Positions 1 through 8,374 of a stretch of DNA of 50,706 nucleotides are shown here, piece after piece; position 1 is the first letter of the stretch; each line of letters begins with the position of its first letter. A program made the position numbers and the translations under genes. Under the pieces are notes generated by a model. The model had not been told where the DNA came from and made no database searches. It worked only from the letters and a program-made list of their open reading frames with translations. Source of the stretch: Tannerella sp. oral taxon 808 (lineage in GTDB: Bacteria > Bacteroidota > Bacteroidia > Bacteroidales > Tannerellaceae); assembly GCA_002890585.1 (NCBI GenBank), contig MIQB01000009.1, forward strand, positions 1-50,706, given 5' to 3'.

Positions 1-168
1 AGATCAAAAACACTTGTCGGAGAGATCACCGTAGGGGTACGGAGATCAAAAACACTTGTCGGAGAGATCACCGTAGGGGTACGGAGATCAAAAACACCTG
101 TCCGAGAGATCACCGTAGGGGTACGGAGATCAAAAACACCTGTCGGAGAGATCACCGTAGGGGTACGG
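1..168. repeat. Tandem array A, 42-bp unit, 4 copies
   Basis: Four head-to-tail copies begin at 1, 43, 85 and 127, each 42 bp, followed by a degenerate start of a fifth at 169. Copies differ at one or two positions only. Each unit carries the palindrome CCGTAGGGGTACGG (5-bp stem, GGGG loop). The array starts at the window edge and may continue upstream. It fills most of the space before rsmA, and I see no gene in 1-315. Confidence 0.95.
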
Positions 169-266
169 AGATTAAAAACTGACGCGCGGAGCTTTCCGTC
201 GATTGCTTTAATGCGGTTACCCTGCCGCCCGCCTCCGCACGACAAAACAGCCTATACCCCAATTGA

Positions 267-274
267 TACCTTTG
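267..274 (+). promoter_or_regulatory. Candidate -7 element of the rsmA promoter
   Basis: TACCTTTG matches the Bacteroidetes -7 consensus TAnnTTTG and lies about 40 nt before the preferred rsmA start. No clear -33 TTG is seen at the expected 19-21 nt spacing, so this rests on the -7 box alone. Confidence 0.4.
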
Positions 275-315
275 CGGCATTCAATAAATATCCATAAAAC
301 ATGACCTGTAGACAG

Positions 316-1107
316 ATGGCGACAATCCGACCGAAGAAGGCACTGGGCCAGCATTTCCTCCGTGACGAAGCGGTCGCGATGCGCATAGCGGACACGCTCG
401 CGGACTATCGCGGACGGCCCGTGTTGGAGGTGGGGCCGGGCACGGGCATGTTGACGAAGCATCTGTTGGCCGCAGGTCACGACCTCTCGGTGGTGGAGAT
501 CGACCGCGCCTCGATCGACTTTCTCCGTGCGCATTATCCGGCCCTCGAGGGGCGCATCTGGGAGGAAGACTTTCTGCAGATGGATCTCCGCCGGCGCTAC
601 CCGTCAGACTTCATAGTCATCGGGAATTACCCTTACTACATATCGAGCCAGATCTTCTTCAAAGTGCTTGAGGAGCGCGACCGCGTGGTGTGCTGCGCGG
701 GGATGATCCAAAAGGAGGTGGCCGAGCGATTGGTGGCGCGCCCCGGCAGCCGCACGTTCGGCATCCTTGCGGCGATGGTTCAGCCGTGGTACAACGTGGA
801 GAGCCTCTTCACCGTCCCCCCCGAGGCCTTCAACCCGCCGCCCAAGGTGCAGAGCGCTGTGGTGCGACTTGTGCGCAACGACAGGCAGGAGCTCGGCTGC
901 GACGAGCGGCTGTATAAGACGGTCGTTAAGACGGCCTTTAATCGCCGCCGCAAGACGCTTCGCAACGCCCTTGAGCCGCTCCTCGGACGCTCGTTCGAGG
1001 GGCGAGACGACGGCCTCTTCAGCCTCCGCGCCGAGCAGCTTACGTTAGACGACTTCATCCACCTGACGCGCCTCACCGAAGCACACCTCCGCGCTACTAC
1101 TTCCTAA
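316..1107 (+). CDS. rsmA: 16S rRNA (adenine(1518)-N(6)/adenine(1519)-N(6))-dimethyltransferase RsmA (KsgA)
   Basis: This enzyme dimethylates two adjacent adenines in the 3' terminal hairpin of 16S rRNA, using S-adenosylmethionine, late in small-subunit assembly. From the ATG at 316 the product is 263 aa, the usual family length. The N-terminal KKALGQHFL block, the SAM-binding loop EVGPGTG at about residues 38-44, and the catalytic NYPYYIS motif at about 104-110 are all present, followed by a helical C-terminal domain. An in-frame ATG at 301 would add five residues; I prefer 316 because family members start just before the KPKK-like motif. It stands alone downstream of array A and is followed after about 55 nt by corA in the same direction. 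Confidence 0.95.
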   Translation: MATIRPKKALGQHFLRDEAVAMRIADTLADYRGRPVLEVGPGTGMLTKHLLAAGHDLSVVEIDRASIDFLRAHYPALEGRIWEEDFLQMDLRRRYPSDFIVIGNYPYYISSQIFFKVLEERDRVVCCAGMIQKEVAERLVARPGSRTFGILAAMVQPWYNVESLFTVPPEAFNPPPKVQSAVVRLVRNDRQELGCDERLYKTVVKTAFNRRRKTLRNALEPLLGRSFEGRDDGLFSLRAEQLTLDDFIHLTRLTEAHLRATTS

Positions 1108-1164
1108 CTACTTCTAACTATCGGGCGTATGCCACACGCCCCCACTACTTCTAACTACCTGTTT
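1108..1164. repeat. TAACTAC-type tract with embedded hairpin before corA
   Basis: Several copies of CTAACTAC/T spaced 10-11 nt apart surround a small GC-rich hairpin, GGGCGTATGCCACACGCCC (6-bp stem). Related tracts occur before the Nim-like gene (20078-20137) and between murD and ftsW (39164-39332). Confidence 0.7.
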
Positions 1165-2112
1165 ATGTCAGAGATTCGCATTTTCTATCGTGAAGACAAT
1201 CGCCTGAAGCTCTCGAAAGACATCGAGGTGCTGAAACGATCGCCAATGGAGAACCTGCTCTGGATCGACCTCAACGACGTGCCCGAAGAGGCCGAGAGCC
1301 GATTAGAGCAGTTCCTCAAGATTTACATCCAAGAGGAAGAGGAGATGGAAGAGATCGAGATCAGTTCGCGCTACATGGAGACGGATAACTCGCTCGTGGC
1401 CAACTCGCGCTTCTTGTTAAAGGACTTTGATGAGGAGACGGTCTCGTTCATCGTCAAAGACAACATCCTCGTCTCCGTGCGCAGCCAGGAGCTCCCCTCC
1501 TTTAACGACACCATGCGCAAGCTCTTCGCCAGCCCCCGCAGCTACCCCACGGGCTACCACGTGCTCACCACGCTGCTCGAGACACGGGTGGACTACGACG
1601 CCGACCTGATCGAAGACCTGACGCGCGAGATCACCGAGCTCAGCAGCCACCTGAAGTCGGAGGAAGACGTGGACAACGCCATCCTCATCGCCATCAAGGA
1701 GCTGCAAGAGCGTACGATGATCATCCGCGAGAACATTGTCGATAAGCAGCGCGTCTGCTCGAACATCATCAAGAGCATCCTCATCCCCGCCGACGCCAAG
1801 GCCAAGATGAACATCCTCCTCAAAGACATCAATTCACTCTTCGAGCATATCCGCTTCAGCTTCGACCGCTTGGAGTATATGCAAGACACCTTCCTCGGCC
1901 TCGTCAACATCCAGCAGAACAAGATCATCAAGATCTTCACCATCGTCTCCGTCGTCTTCATGCCGCCCACACTCGTGGCCAGCATCTACGGGATGAACTT
2001 CAAAGTCATGCCCGAGCTCGATTGGAAGTATGGTTACCCCTTCGCCATCGTCCTGATGATCTGCGGCGTGGTAGGCATCCTCTGGTACTTCAAACGGAAG
2101 AAATGGTTCTGA
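1165..2112 (+). CDS. corA: CorA-family magnesium/divalent cation transporter
   Basis: This is an inner-membrane channel that takes up Mg2+ (and in some members Co2+ or Ni2+). The product is 315 aa from the ATG at 1165. An upstream in-frame ATG at 1129 reads through the repeat tract and is unlikely. The long cytoplasmic funnel domain, rich in Glu/Asp and helices, is followed by two C-terminal transmembrane helices. The family signature YGMNF lies between them at about residues 275-279, and the protein ends with a basic KRKKWF tail, as expected for a cytoplasmic C-terminus. The next gene begins 26 nt downstream and may be co-transcribed. Confidence 0.93.
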   Translation: MSEIRIFYREDNRLKLSKDIEVLKRSPMENLLWIDLNDVPEEAESRLEQFLKIYIQEEEEMEEIEISSRYMETDNSLVANSRFLLKDFDEETVSFIVKDNILVSVRSQELPSFNDTMRKLFASPRSYPTGYHVLTTLLETRVDYDADLIEDLTREITELSSHLKSEEDVDNAILIAIKELQERTMIIRENIVDKQRVCSNIIKSILIPADAKAKMNILLKDINSLFEHIRFSFDRLEYMQDTFLGLVNIQQNKIIKIFTIVSVVFMPPTLVASIYGMNFKVMPELDWKYGYPFAIVLMICGVVGILWYFKRKKWF

Positions 2113-2138
2113 GAAACGAAAAGTGAAATAAAAACGAT

Positions 2139-2822
2139 ATGGAAGACCAAAACGAAACTACAGGGAAGACCTTCAACTTCTCACAGGCCACACGGACGAG
2201 TGACATCGAGGTAGACGCAGCTTGGATGAAGCAACATGACGAACAGCTCCCCAAATTCATGAAGCTGATCTGGCAACGACTCGTGCCGGGCTTCATCCTG
2301 TTAGGCGTGGCAGCCGTGCTCTATGTTTACGGGCACTGGGTGTACGGTTCGATTGCGATACTGGCCGCGCTGTCCCTGCTATTCTTCGCTTGCCTCTATT
2401 ACAACGCAGCAGGAAGCGCAGCATACACCTCCGGCGCACTCGTGCCTGCCATCGTGGTGCGCACCGCGCCTATCGAGCTCTTGGCCTTAGCTAATGTCGA
2501 TTGCAGCGACGAAGATGATGCGGACCTCGATGCACAATGGGCTTACAAGCGTTTTTCGGTGAAGCACCTACCGGTGCACCGGGTAGAGCTGGGCGAACGT
2601 GTGCCCTGCATGGCGCTCTTTGGCGGTGCGAAGGATGGGCGCTGGACAAACTTCGAGCCGCGCCCCCTCTGCTGGGCCACGAGCGACGCCGCAGCCATCC
2701 GCCGCAACATTGAACGTATCGATGACAGCGAATGGGATATGCTCAGCCACATCACGGACGACACCACAGCCGCAGATGAAGACATCGTCTTGCTCGACAC
2801 AGATGAGTCGACCGATCCCTAA
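2139..2822 (+). CDS. Uncharacterised two-helix membrane protein
   Basis: I do not recognise this 227-aa family. The N-terminal 50 or so residues are polar. Two closely spaced hydrophobic stretches follow at about residues 51-90 (FILLGVAAVLYVYGHW and YGSIAILAALSLLFFACL), separated by a very short loop, giving a membrane hairpin. The remaining C-terminal part is soluble and ends in a strongly acidic tail rich in Asp and Glu. With a hairpin anchor, both termini should face the same side, probably the cytoplasm. It lies between corA and yifB with short gaps, but neither neighbour indicates a role. Reading frame, codon use and lack of rival frames support a real gene. Confidence 0.75.
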   Translation: MEDQNETTGKTFNFSQATRTSDIEVDAAWMKQHDEQLPKFMKLIWQRLVPGFILLGVAAVLYVYGHWVYGSIAILAALSLLFFACLYYNAAGSAAYTSGALVPAIVVRTAPIELLALANVDCSDEDDADLDAQWAYKRFSVKHLPVHRVELGERVPCMALFGGAKDGRWTNFEPRPLCWATSDAAAIRRNIERIDDSEWDMLSHITDDTTAADEDIVLLDTDESTDP

Positions 2823-2862
2823 TCTCTCTACCCTCTACCCTCTAATCTCTACCCTCTAACCT
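2821..2862. repeat. 7-bp satellite TACCCTC/TAATCTC before yifB
   Basis: The 40 nt between the preceding stop and the yifB ATG consist of heptamers of the type TACCCTC with TAATCTC variants. The same satellite, in both orientations, fills 31592-31694 between yqeY and ftsZ. Confidence 0.8.
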
Positions 2863-4416
2863 ATGCTTATCAAAACCTACGCCGCCGCCGTGTATGGCAT
2901 ATCGGCCATACGCATCACCATTGAAGTCAGTTGCGTGAAAGGCATCCAGTTCTTCCTTGTCGGACTGCCCGACGTCGCCGTGCGCGAGAGTCACGAACGC
3001 ATCATCTCCGCCCTGCAAGTCAACGGTTACACCTTTCCCCGCCGCCGCATCATCATCAACATGGCCCCCGCCGACATCAAGAAGGAAGGTTCAGCTTACG
3101 ATCTGCCGTTAGCCATCGGCATACTGGCCTCCTCGGGCGAGCTGAAGACCGAAAGGTTGGAGCGATATATGCTCATGGGCGAACTCTCGCTCGATGGCAC
3201 CCTGCAACCCATCCGCGGCGCGTTGCCCATCGCCCTCAAGGCCCGCGAGGAGGGTTTCGAGGGACTCATCCTGCCGCGGCAGAATGCCCGCGAGGCTGCC
3301 GTCACCGAGGGGCTGACCGTCTACGGGGTGGATAACATCCGCGAGGTGGTGGAGTTCTTTTCTGGTGAACGCCAGTTAGAGCCTACGGTGGTGGATGCTT
3401 ACGAGGAGTTCTTCAACCAGCAACATTTCGATCTCGACTTCTCCGATGTGCGCGGGCAGGAGAGCGTCAAGCGGGCGTTGGAGGTGGCAGCCGCGGGCGG
3501 ACATAACCTGATCATGGTGGGGCCACCGGGCAGTGGCAAGTCGATGCTGGCCAAACGCCTACCCACCATCCTGCCTCCGCCCACGCTGCAGGAGGCGCTT
3601 GAGACGACCAAGATCCACTCCGTGGCGGGCAAGATGGGCGCCAATACGGGCCTCTTGGCGCAGCGCCCCTTCCGTGCGCCGCACCACACCATCTCCGACG
3701 TGGCCATGGTCGGCGGCGGCTCCTTCCCACAACCGGGCGAGATCAGCTTGGCGCACAACGGCGTCCTCTTCCTCGACGAGCTGCCCGAGTTCAACCGCAA
3801 CGTCCTCGAGGTGCTCCGCCAGCCGCTCGAGGATCGGCACATCCACATCTCGCGCGCCCGTTTCTCCGTCGACTACCCCGCCGGCTTCATGCTCGTGGCC
3901 TCCATGAACCCCTGCCCCTGCGGCTTCTACAACCACCCCACGCGCCCCTGCGTCTGCCCGCCCGGCTCCGTCCGCAGGTATATGAACCGCATCTCCGGCC
4001 CCCTGCTCGACCGCATCGACATACAGGTGGAGATCGTGCCCGTGCCCTTCGAGAAGATCTCCGAGCAACGCCCCTCAGAGCCGTCTGCCGCCGTGCGTGA
4101 GCGGGTGGAGCGTGCGCGCGCCATCCAGCAGCAGCGCTTCGCTGACGACGACGGCATCTATTGCAACGCACAGATGAGCTCGCGCCACCTGCACCGCTTT
4201 GCCGTTCCCGACGCCGAGAGCCTCTCGCGCCTGAAGCGTGCCATGGAGCGCCTCAACCTCTCCGCCCGTGCCTACGACCGCATCCTGAAGGTGGCCCGCA
4301 CCATCGCCGACCTCGACGCCTCGCCCACCATCCAGCCGCACCACATCTCCGAAGCCATCGGCTACCGCACCCTCGACCGCGGCACGTGGGGCGAGACGGT
4401 GATGACAGATCATTAA
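2863..4416 (+). CDS. comM: YifB/ComM-family Mg-chelatase-like AAA+ ATPase
   Basis: The 517-aa product has the standard three-part family layout. An N-terminal Lon-like/ChlI domain covers about residues 1-180. A AAA+ core has Walker A GPPGSGKS at about 220-227 and Walker B VLFLDEL at about 301-307. A C-terminal Mg-chelatase-type domain follows. A four-cysteine cluster (CPC and CVC, about 351-365) characteristic of the family is present. In naturally competent bacteria ComM is a hexameric helicase that promotes branch migration when single-stranded DNA integrates into the chromosome; whether this organism is competent cannot be judged here. Length and motifs are complete. Confidence 0.93.
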   Translation: MLIKTYAAAVYGISAIRITIEVSCVKGIQFFLVGLPDVAVRESHERIISALQVNGYTFPRRRIIINMAPADIKKEGSAYDLPLAIGILASSGELKTERLERYMLMGELSLDGTLQPIRGALPIALKAREEGFEGLILPRQNAREAAVTEGLTVYGVDNIREVVEFFSGERQLEPTVVDAYEEFFNQQHFDLDFSDVRGQESVKRALEVAAAGGHNLIMVGPPGSGKSMLAKRLPTILPPPTLQEALETTKIHSVAGKMGANTGLLAQRPFRAPHHTISDVAMVGGGSFPQPGEISLAHNGVLFLDELPEFNRNVLEVLRQPLEDRHIHISRARFSVDYPAGFMLVASMNPCPCGFYNHPTRPCVCPPGSVRRYMNRISGPLLDRIDIQVEIVPVPFEKISEQRPSEPSAAVRERVERARAIQQQRFADDDGIYCNAQMSSRHLHRFAVPDAESLSRLKRAMERLNLSARAYDRILKVARTIADLDASPTIQPHHISEAIGYRTLDRGTWGETVMTDH

Positions 4417-4441
4417 TGCTTTAGCGTTTGTGCGCTACCGT

Positions 4442-4570
4442 ACAAGGTGCTTGTACGCATGCTGACAAGGCGCTTGTGCGCATGCTGACAAGGTGCTTGT
4501 GCGCATGCTGACAAGGTGCTTGCGCGCATGCTGACAAGGTGCTTGCGCGCATGCTGACAAGGTGCTTGTG
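4442..4570. repeat. Tandem array B, 23-bp unit, about 5.5 copies
   Basis: Copies of a 23-bp unit contain the palindrome ACAAGGTGCTTGT (5-bp stem, 3-nt loop) and the self-complementary GCATGC. The loop base varies (GTG or GCG) while most stems are kept. First of three adjacent arrays, each with a 23-bp unit, in the yifB to M16-peptidase gap (4417-5064). Confidence 0.93.
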
Positions 4571-4593
4571 CAAATTGAATGCACGTACCCGGT

Positions 4594-4624
4594 CGTGGGG
4601 ACGAATGATCATTCGCCCCTACAA
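4594..4624. repeat. REP-like palindrome, copy 1
   Basis: GGGGACGAATGATCATTCGCCCC is an imperfect palindrome centred on TGATCA. A second, better copy lies at 4941-4971. The two bracket arrays C and D. Confidence 0.7.
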
Positions 4625-4638
4625 AATCGGGTAACCCC

Positions 4639-4784
4639 CCTCCCCGCCCCGGGGAAGACACTCTTCCCGCCTCGGGGAAGACACTCTTCCTGCCCCGGGG
4701 AAGACACCCTTCCCGCCTCGGGGAAGACACTCTTCCCGCCCCGGGGAAGACACTCTTCCCGCCTCGGGGAAGACGCCCTTCCCA
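4639..4784. repeat. Tandem array C, 23-bp unit, about 6 copies
   Basis: Six copies of a 23-bp unit built around the hairpin GGGAAGACACTCTTCCC (6-bp stem, 5-nt loop). Differences between copies fall mainly in the loop (ACACT, ACACC, ACGCC) and in the GCCT/GCCC linker. Confidence 0.93.
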
Positions 4785-4798
4785 ATGGCTCACAGACA

Positions 4799-4916
4799 AA
4801 GCCTGCTTTGTGGGTGACGCAACGCAGGCTTTGTGGGTGACGCAACGCAGGCTTTGTGAGTGACACAACGCAGGCTTTGTGAGTGACACAACGCAGGCTT
4901 TGTGAGTGACACAACA
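4799..4916. repeat. Tandem array D, 23-bp unit, 5 copies
   Basis: Five copies of a 23-bp unit carry TTGTGAGTGACACAA (5-bp stem, 5-nt loop). The first copies read TTGTGGGTGACGCAA, so changes appear on both sides of the loop. The sequence is unrelated to arrays B and C although the unit length is the same. Confidence 0.93.
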
Positions 4917-4940
4917 CCCTGATCATGCCCTGCCGCCTCG

Positions 4941-4971
4941 TAGGGGCGAATAATCATTCGCCCCTACAAAA
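4941..4971. repeat. REP-like palindrome, copy 2
   Basis: TAGGGGCGAAT AATC ATTCGCCCCTA gives an 11-bp stem around a 4-nt AATC centre. It resembles copy 1 at 4594-4624. Confidence 0.75.
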
Positions 4972-5024
4972 CCTGATCGTGAGCCTTGAATCATTCGGGG
5001 ATGAATCGCCCTGCCCCGCACGTC

Positions 5025-5032
5025 TATCTTTG
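5025..5032 (+). promoter_or_regulatory. Candidate -7 element of the M16 peptidase promoter
   Basis: TATCTTTG matches TAnnTTTG and lies about 33 nt before the ATG at 5065. No well-placed -33 TTG is seen. Confidence 0.5.
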
Positions 5033-5064
5033 CCCGCATTCAATCAAAAAAACGATAGACAGTA

Positions 5065-7899
5065 ATGAAAACACAGTTCAAACACATGTTCCTCGGCCTG
5101 GCGCTGCTGCTCTGCGCCACGGCCACATGGGCGCAGCAAGAGCAACAGCACATGTTCCCGCCCATACCTGTTGATAAGCAGGTGCGCATCGGGCACCTCG
5201 ACAACGGATTGACGTATTACATCCGGGCCAATAAACTGCCCGAACACCGAGCCAACTTCTACATCGTGCAACGCGTCGGGTCCATCCTTGAGGAGGAAAG
5301 CCAACGCGGGCTCGCACACTTCCTCGAGCACATGGCCTTCCACGGATCGAAGCACTTCCCCGAAGACGAGACCGGAAGCGGCATCATTTCTTACCTCGAG
5401 ACCATCGGCGTCAAGTTCGGCGCCAACCTGAACGCATACACGGGCATGGATCAGACGGTCTACAACATCGACGACGTGCCTACGGACCGCCGCGGCGCCG
5501 TCGACTCGTGCCTGCTCATCCTCCACGACTGGTCGCATGCGCTCTTCCTCCGCGATAAGGACATCGACAAGGAGCGCAAGGTGATCCACGAGGAGTGGCG
5601 CACCCGCCGCAGCGCCGGCTCGCGGATGATCGACTCCATCGCGCCCGTCATCTTCGCCGGCAGCAAGTATGCCGAGCGGATGCCCATTGGTCTGATGAGC
5701 GTCGTGGATAATTTCAAGCCGAAGGAGCTGCGTGATTACTACCATAAATGGTATCGCCCCGACCTGCAAGGCATCGTCATCGTTGGCGACATCGATGCGG
5801 AGGCGGTCGAGAAAGAGGTGAAGCGCATCTTCGGCGCGATCCCTAAGCCGGTGAACGCAGCCGAACGTGTCTACGAAAAGGTGCCTGACAACGAGAAGCC
5901 TGCCGTGGCTGTGGTGGCCGACAAGGAGCAGCCGACGGGCTACTTCTTGGTGGCCTACAAGCGCGATGCGTTGCCGGCTGATAAAAAGCAAGTGGTGGAT
6001 TATCTCGTCTACAACTTCGCTGCGGATATGATCGATCGCATGCTCACCGACCGCTTCCAGGAGATGATGCAGAATGAAAATCCGCCCTTCGCTTATGCCT
6101 ATGCTGGCAATAGCTCCTTCTTCGGCATTGCCACGAAGGACGCCATGCAGCTGGCCGGGGTAATCAAGCCCGGACACGCCGACACGACCCTCTTAACCCT
6201 GCTCCGTGAGGCCAAACGGGTGCACGACTTCGGTTTCACGGCCAGCGAATATGAGCGCGCCAAAGCCGACTGGATGAGCGATCTGGAGAAGCTCTACAAC
6301 GAACGAGACAAACAGAAGAACAGCTACTACGTGCAGCAATACGTGGAGAACTTCCTCACGGGTGAGCCCCTCCCGTCGCTCGAGGATTACTACAAGTTCA
6401 TGTCGCAGATCATTCCCACGGTGCCGTTGACGGCCATTAATCAGTTGGCTACGGAGTTCATCAGCGATGACAATCGCGCCGTGGTGCTGATGGGCAATGA
6501 GGAGCAACGCCCGACATACCCCACGCCGGAGCGCATCCGTCAAATCATCGCCCAAGTAGATGGCGAACAGCTCCAGCCTTATGCCGACAAGACGATCAAC
6601 GAACCGCTCATCGGCACCCTTCCGGCTAAGGGTAAGATCGTGAAGGAAGAGAAGCAGGCTGGCGACGTGACCCTCTGGACGCTCTCCAACGGCGCCCGCG
6701 TAGCCGTGAAGAAGACGGACTTTAAGGAAGACGAGATCCTCCTCTCCGGCTTTGCTTATGGCGGCAAATCCGTCATGGACACGCGCCACATAAGCGAACT
6801 GAAGTTGATGGACGAGGCGGCCTCCGTAGGCGGTCTGGGTAAGTTCAGCGCGACGGATCTGAAGAAGGTGCTGGCCGGGAAAAACGCTGATGTCAGTGTC
6901 TCCATCGGCGATTACAACGAGTCCGTGGGCGGACGAAGCAGCGTGAAAGACCTCGAGGCGATGATGCAGCTGCTCTACCTCCAATTCACCGCCGTGCGCA
7001 AAGACGAAACGGCCTACAACGCCCTCATGACCCGCCTCAAAGGCATCCTGCCCATGTTGGCCAGCAATCCGGATTACGTTTTCAGCGATTCGCTGATGAT
7101 GGCCATCTACAGCAACAACCCGATCGTGCGCATCCCCACCGCCGCAGAGATTGACGCCGTCAATTACGACACGCTCCTCTCGCTCTTCCGCGCCCGACTG
7201 GCCAACGCGGCCGAATACACCTTCACCTTCGTTGGCAATGTAGACGAGGCCACCCTCCGCCCGCTCGTGGAGCAATACATCGCCTCCCTGCCCGGCACGA
7301 AGCCATCCGCGGCCTACAACAAGGATTACCTGCCCACCCGCCGCGGCACCTTCAGCAACAACTTCACCCGTGAGTTAGAGACGCCCAAGGCCACAACGAC
7401 GATCTATTACTCGGGCGACATGCCTTACACGCCCGATAACATCATCCTCCTCTCGGCCTTAGAGCAACTCTTCAACATGGAGTTCGTGGACAAGATCCGC
7501 GAGAAGTTAGGCGGCACCTACGGCGTGGGTGTCGGATCTGATGCCCGGAAGCTCCCCACCGAGGGCTTCACGCTGCAATTCCACTACGACTGCGCCCCCG
7601 ATCGCCGCGCCGAGCTGACCGAGGCTATAAACAAGGTGACCGACCGCATACGTGGCGAAGGCCCCGACGCCACCATGCTCAGCAAGGTGAAGGAGTACAT
7701 GCTCAAGCAGCACGCTGACGACCTGAAGGAGAATGGCTACACCCTCCGCAGCACCTGGCGCCGCGTCGTCTTCGGCATCGACCTCGACGCCGACTATGCC
7801 AAGAAGGTCGAAGCCCTGACGGCCGAATCCATCCGCGCCTTCGCCGATGGCCTCTTCAAGCAAGGCAACCGCATCGAAGTCTCGATGAGCAGCAAGTAG
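5065..7899 (+). CDS. M16-family (pitrilysin/insulinase-like) zinc peptidase, exported
   Basis: The 944-aa product starts with a signal peptide (basic start, hydrophobic core FLGLALLLCATATWA, likely cleavage after WAQ near residue 24), so it should act in the periplasm. The inverted zinc motif HFLEH lies at about residues 85-89, followed by the usual downstream acidic residues. The two-fold M16 architecture is visible: an active N-terminal half, then a C-terminal half from about residue 550 without a zinc motif but with the substrate-binding RxxxY-like region LGGTYGVGVGSD near 815. Family members degrade peptides up to a few kDa. It is flanked by arrays D and E and followed directly by a strong terminator, so it is probably monocistronic. 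Confidence 0.93.
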   Translation: MKTQFKHMFLGLALLLCATATWAQQEQQHMFPPIPVDKQVRIGHLDNGLTYYIRANKLPEHRANFYIVQRVGSILEEESQRGLAHFLEHMAFHGSKHFPEDETGSGIISYLETIGVKFGANLNAYTGMDQTVYNIDDVPTDRRGAVDSCLLILHDWSHALFLRDKDIDKERKVIHEEWRTRRSAGSRMIDSIAPVIFAGSKYAERMPIGLMSVVDNFKPKELRDYYHKWYRPDLQGIVIVGDIDAEAVEKEVKRIFGAIPKPVNAAERVYEKVPDNEKPAVAVVADKEQPTGYFLVAYKRDALPADKKQVVDYLVYNFAADMIDRMLTDRFQEMMQNENPPFAYAYAGNSSFFGIATKDAMQLAGVIKPGHADTTLLTLLREAKRVHDFGFTASEYERAKADWMSDLEKLYNERDKQKNSYYVQQYVENFLTGEPLPSLEDYYKFMSQIIPTVPLTAINQLATEFISDDNRAVVLMGNEEQRPTYPTPERIRQIIAQVDGEQLQPYADKTINEPLIGTLPAKGKIVKEEKQAGDVTLWTLSNGARVAVKKTDFKEDEILLSGFAYGGKSVMDTRHISELKLMDEAASVGGLGKFSATDLKKVLAGKNADVSVSIGDYNESVGGRSSVKDLEAMMQLLYLQFTAVRKDETAYNALMTRLKGILPMLASNPDYVFSDSLMMAIYSNNPIVRIPTAAEIDAVNYDTLLSLFRARLANAAEYTFTFVGNVDEATLRPLVEQYIASLPGTKPSAAYNKDYLPTRRGTFSNNFTRELETPKATTTIYYSGDMPYTPDNIILLSALEQLFNMEFVDKIREKLGGTYGVGVGSDARKLPTEGFTLQFHYDCAPDRRAELTEAINKVTDRIRGEGPDATMLSKVKEYMLKQHADDLKENGYTLRSTWRRVVFGIDLDADYAKKVEALTAESIRAFADGLFKQGNRIEVSMSSK

Positions 7900-7940
7900 A
7901 GGCGTCAGCCTTGCGGTTAATCGTCTGTAATCAATGATTA

Positions 7941-7978
7941 TGCCGGGTACCTCTGGATTGGTGCCCGGCATTTTTTTT
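7941..7978 (+). terminator. Rho-independent terminator after the M16 peptidase
   Basis: TGCCGGGTAC and GTGCCCGGCA form a 10-bp stem (one wobble pair) with a 10-nt loop, followed by eight T residues. Confidence 0.93.
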
Positions 7979-8040
7979 GCCCCCCGTGGCTTGGTTCATC
8001 ATGGATGTCGTCAGGGAAGCATTGATTTTCTACAAACCAT

Positions 8041-8325
8041 GCAGACCCCCTGCACGGCTTCGCGCACATCGGCTGGAGCGTGCAGACCCCCTAATTCAGT
8101 CCGCGCACATCGGCTGGAGCCATACAGACCCCCTGTACGGCTTCGCGCACATCGGCTGGGCCGTGCAGACCCCCTGAACGGTCCGCGCACATCGGCTGGG
8201 CCGTGCAGACCCCCTGAACGGCCCGCGCACATCGGCTGAGCCGTGCAGACCCCCTGAACAGCCCGCGCACATCGGCTGAGCCGTGCAGACCCCCCTGAAT
8301 GGCCAGCGCACATCGGCTGAGCCAA
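8041..8325. repeat. Tandem array E, 40-42-bp unit, 7 copies
   Basis: The GCAGACCCC landmark recurs at 8041, 8082, 8124, 8165, 8205, 8245 and 8285, giving spacings of 41, 42, 41, 40, 40 and 40. Each unit has an imperfect hairpin CCGTGCAGACCCCCTGAACGG around a run of C. Located between the convergent M16 peptidase and sirtuin genes. No gene is seen in 7979-8374. Confidence 0.93.
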
Positions 8326-8374
8326 TCGAGCGCTTGATTGGGGTGAGATCAATCATTCCGCAACCTGGCCGCCC

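Noticed and set aside
4421..4926. Repetitive proteins of 60-160 residues encoded in arrays B-D
   Set aside because: The frames remain open only because the 23-bp units lack stops in some frames; all frames give low-complexity repeats on both strands. The same holds for frames in arrays E (8011-8356), H (20728-21065), I (24350-24718) and L (50000-50296).
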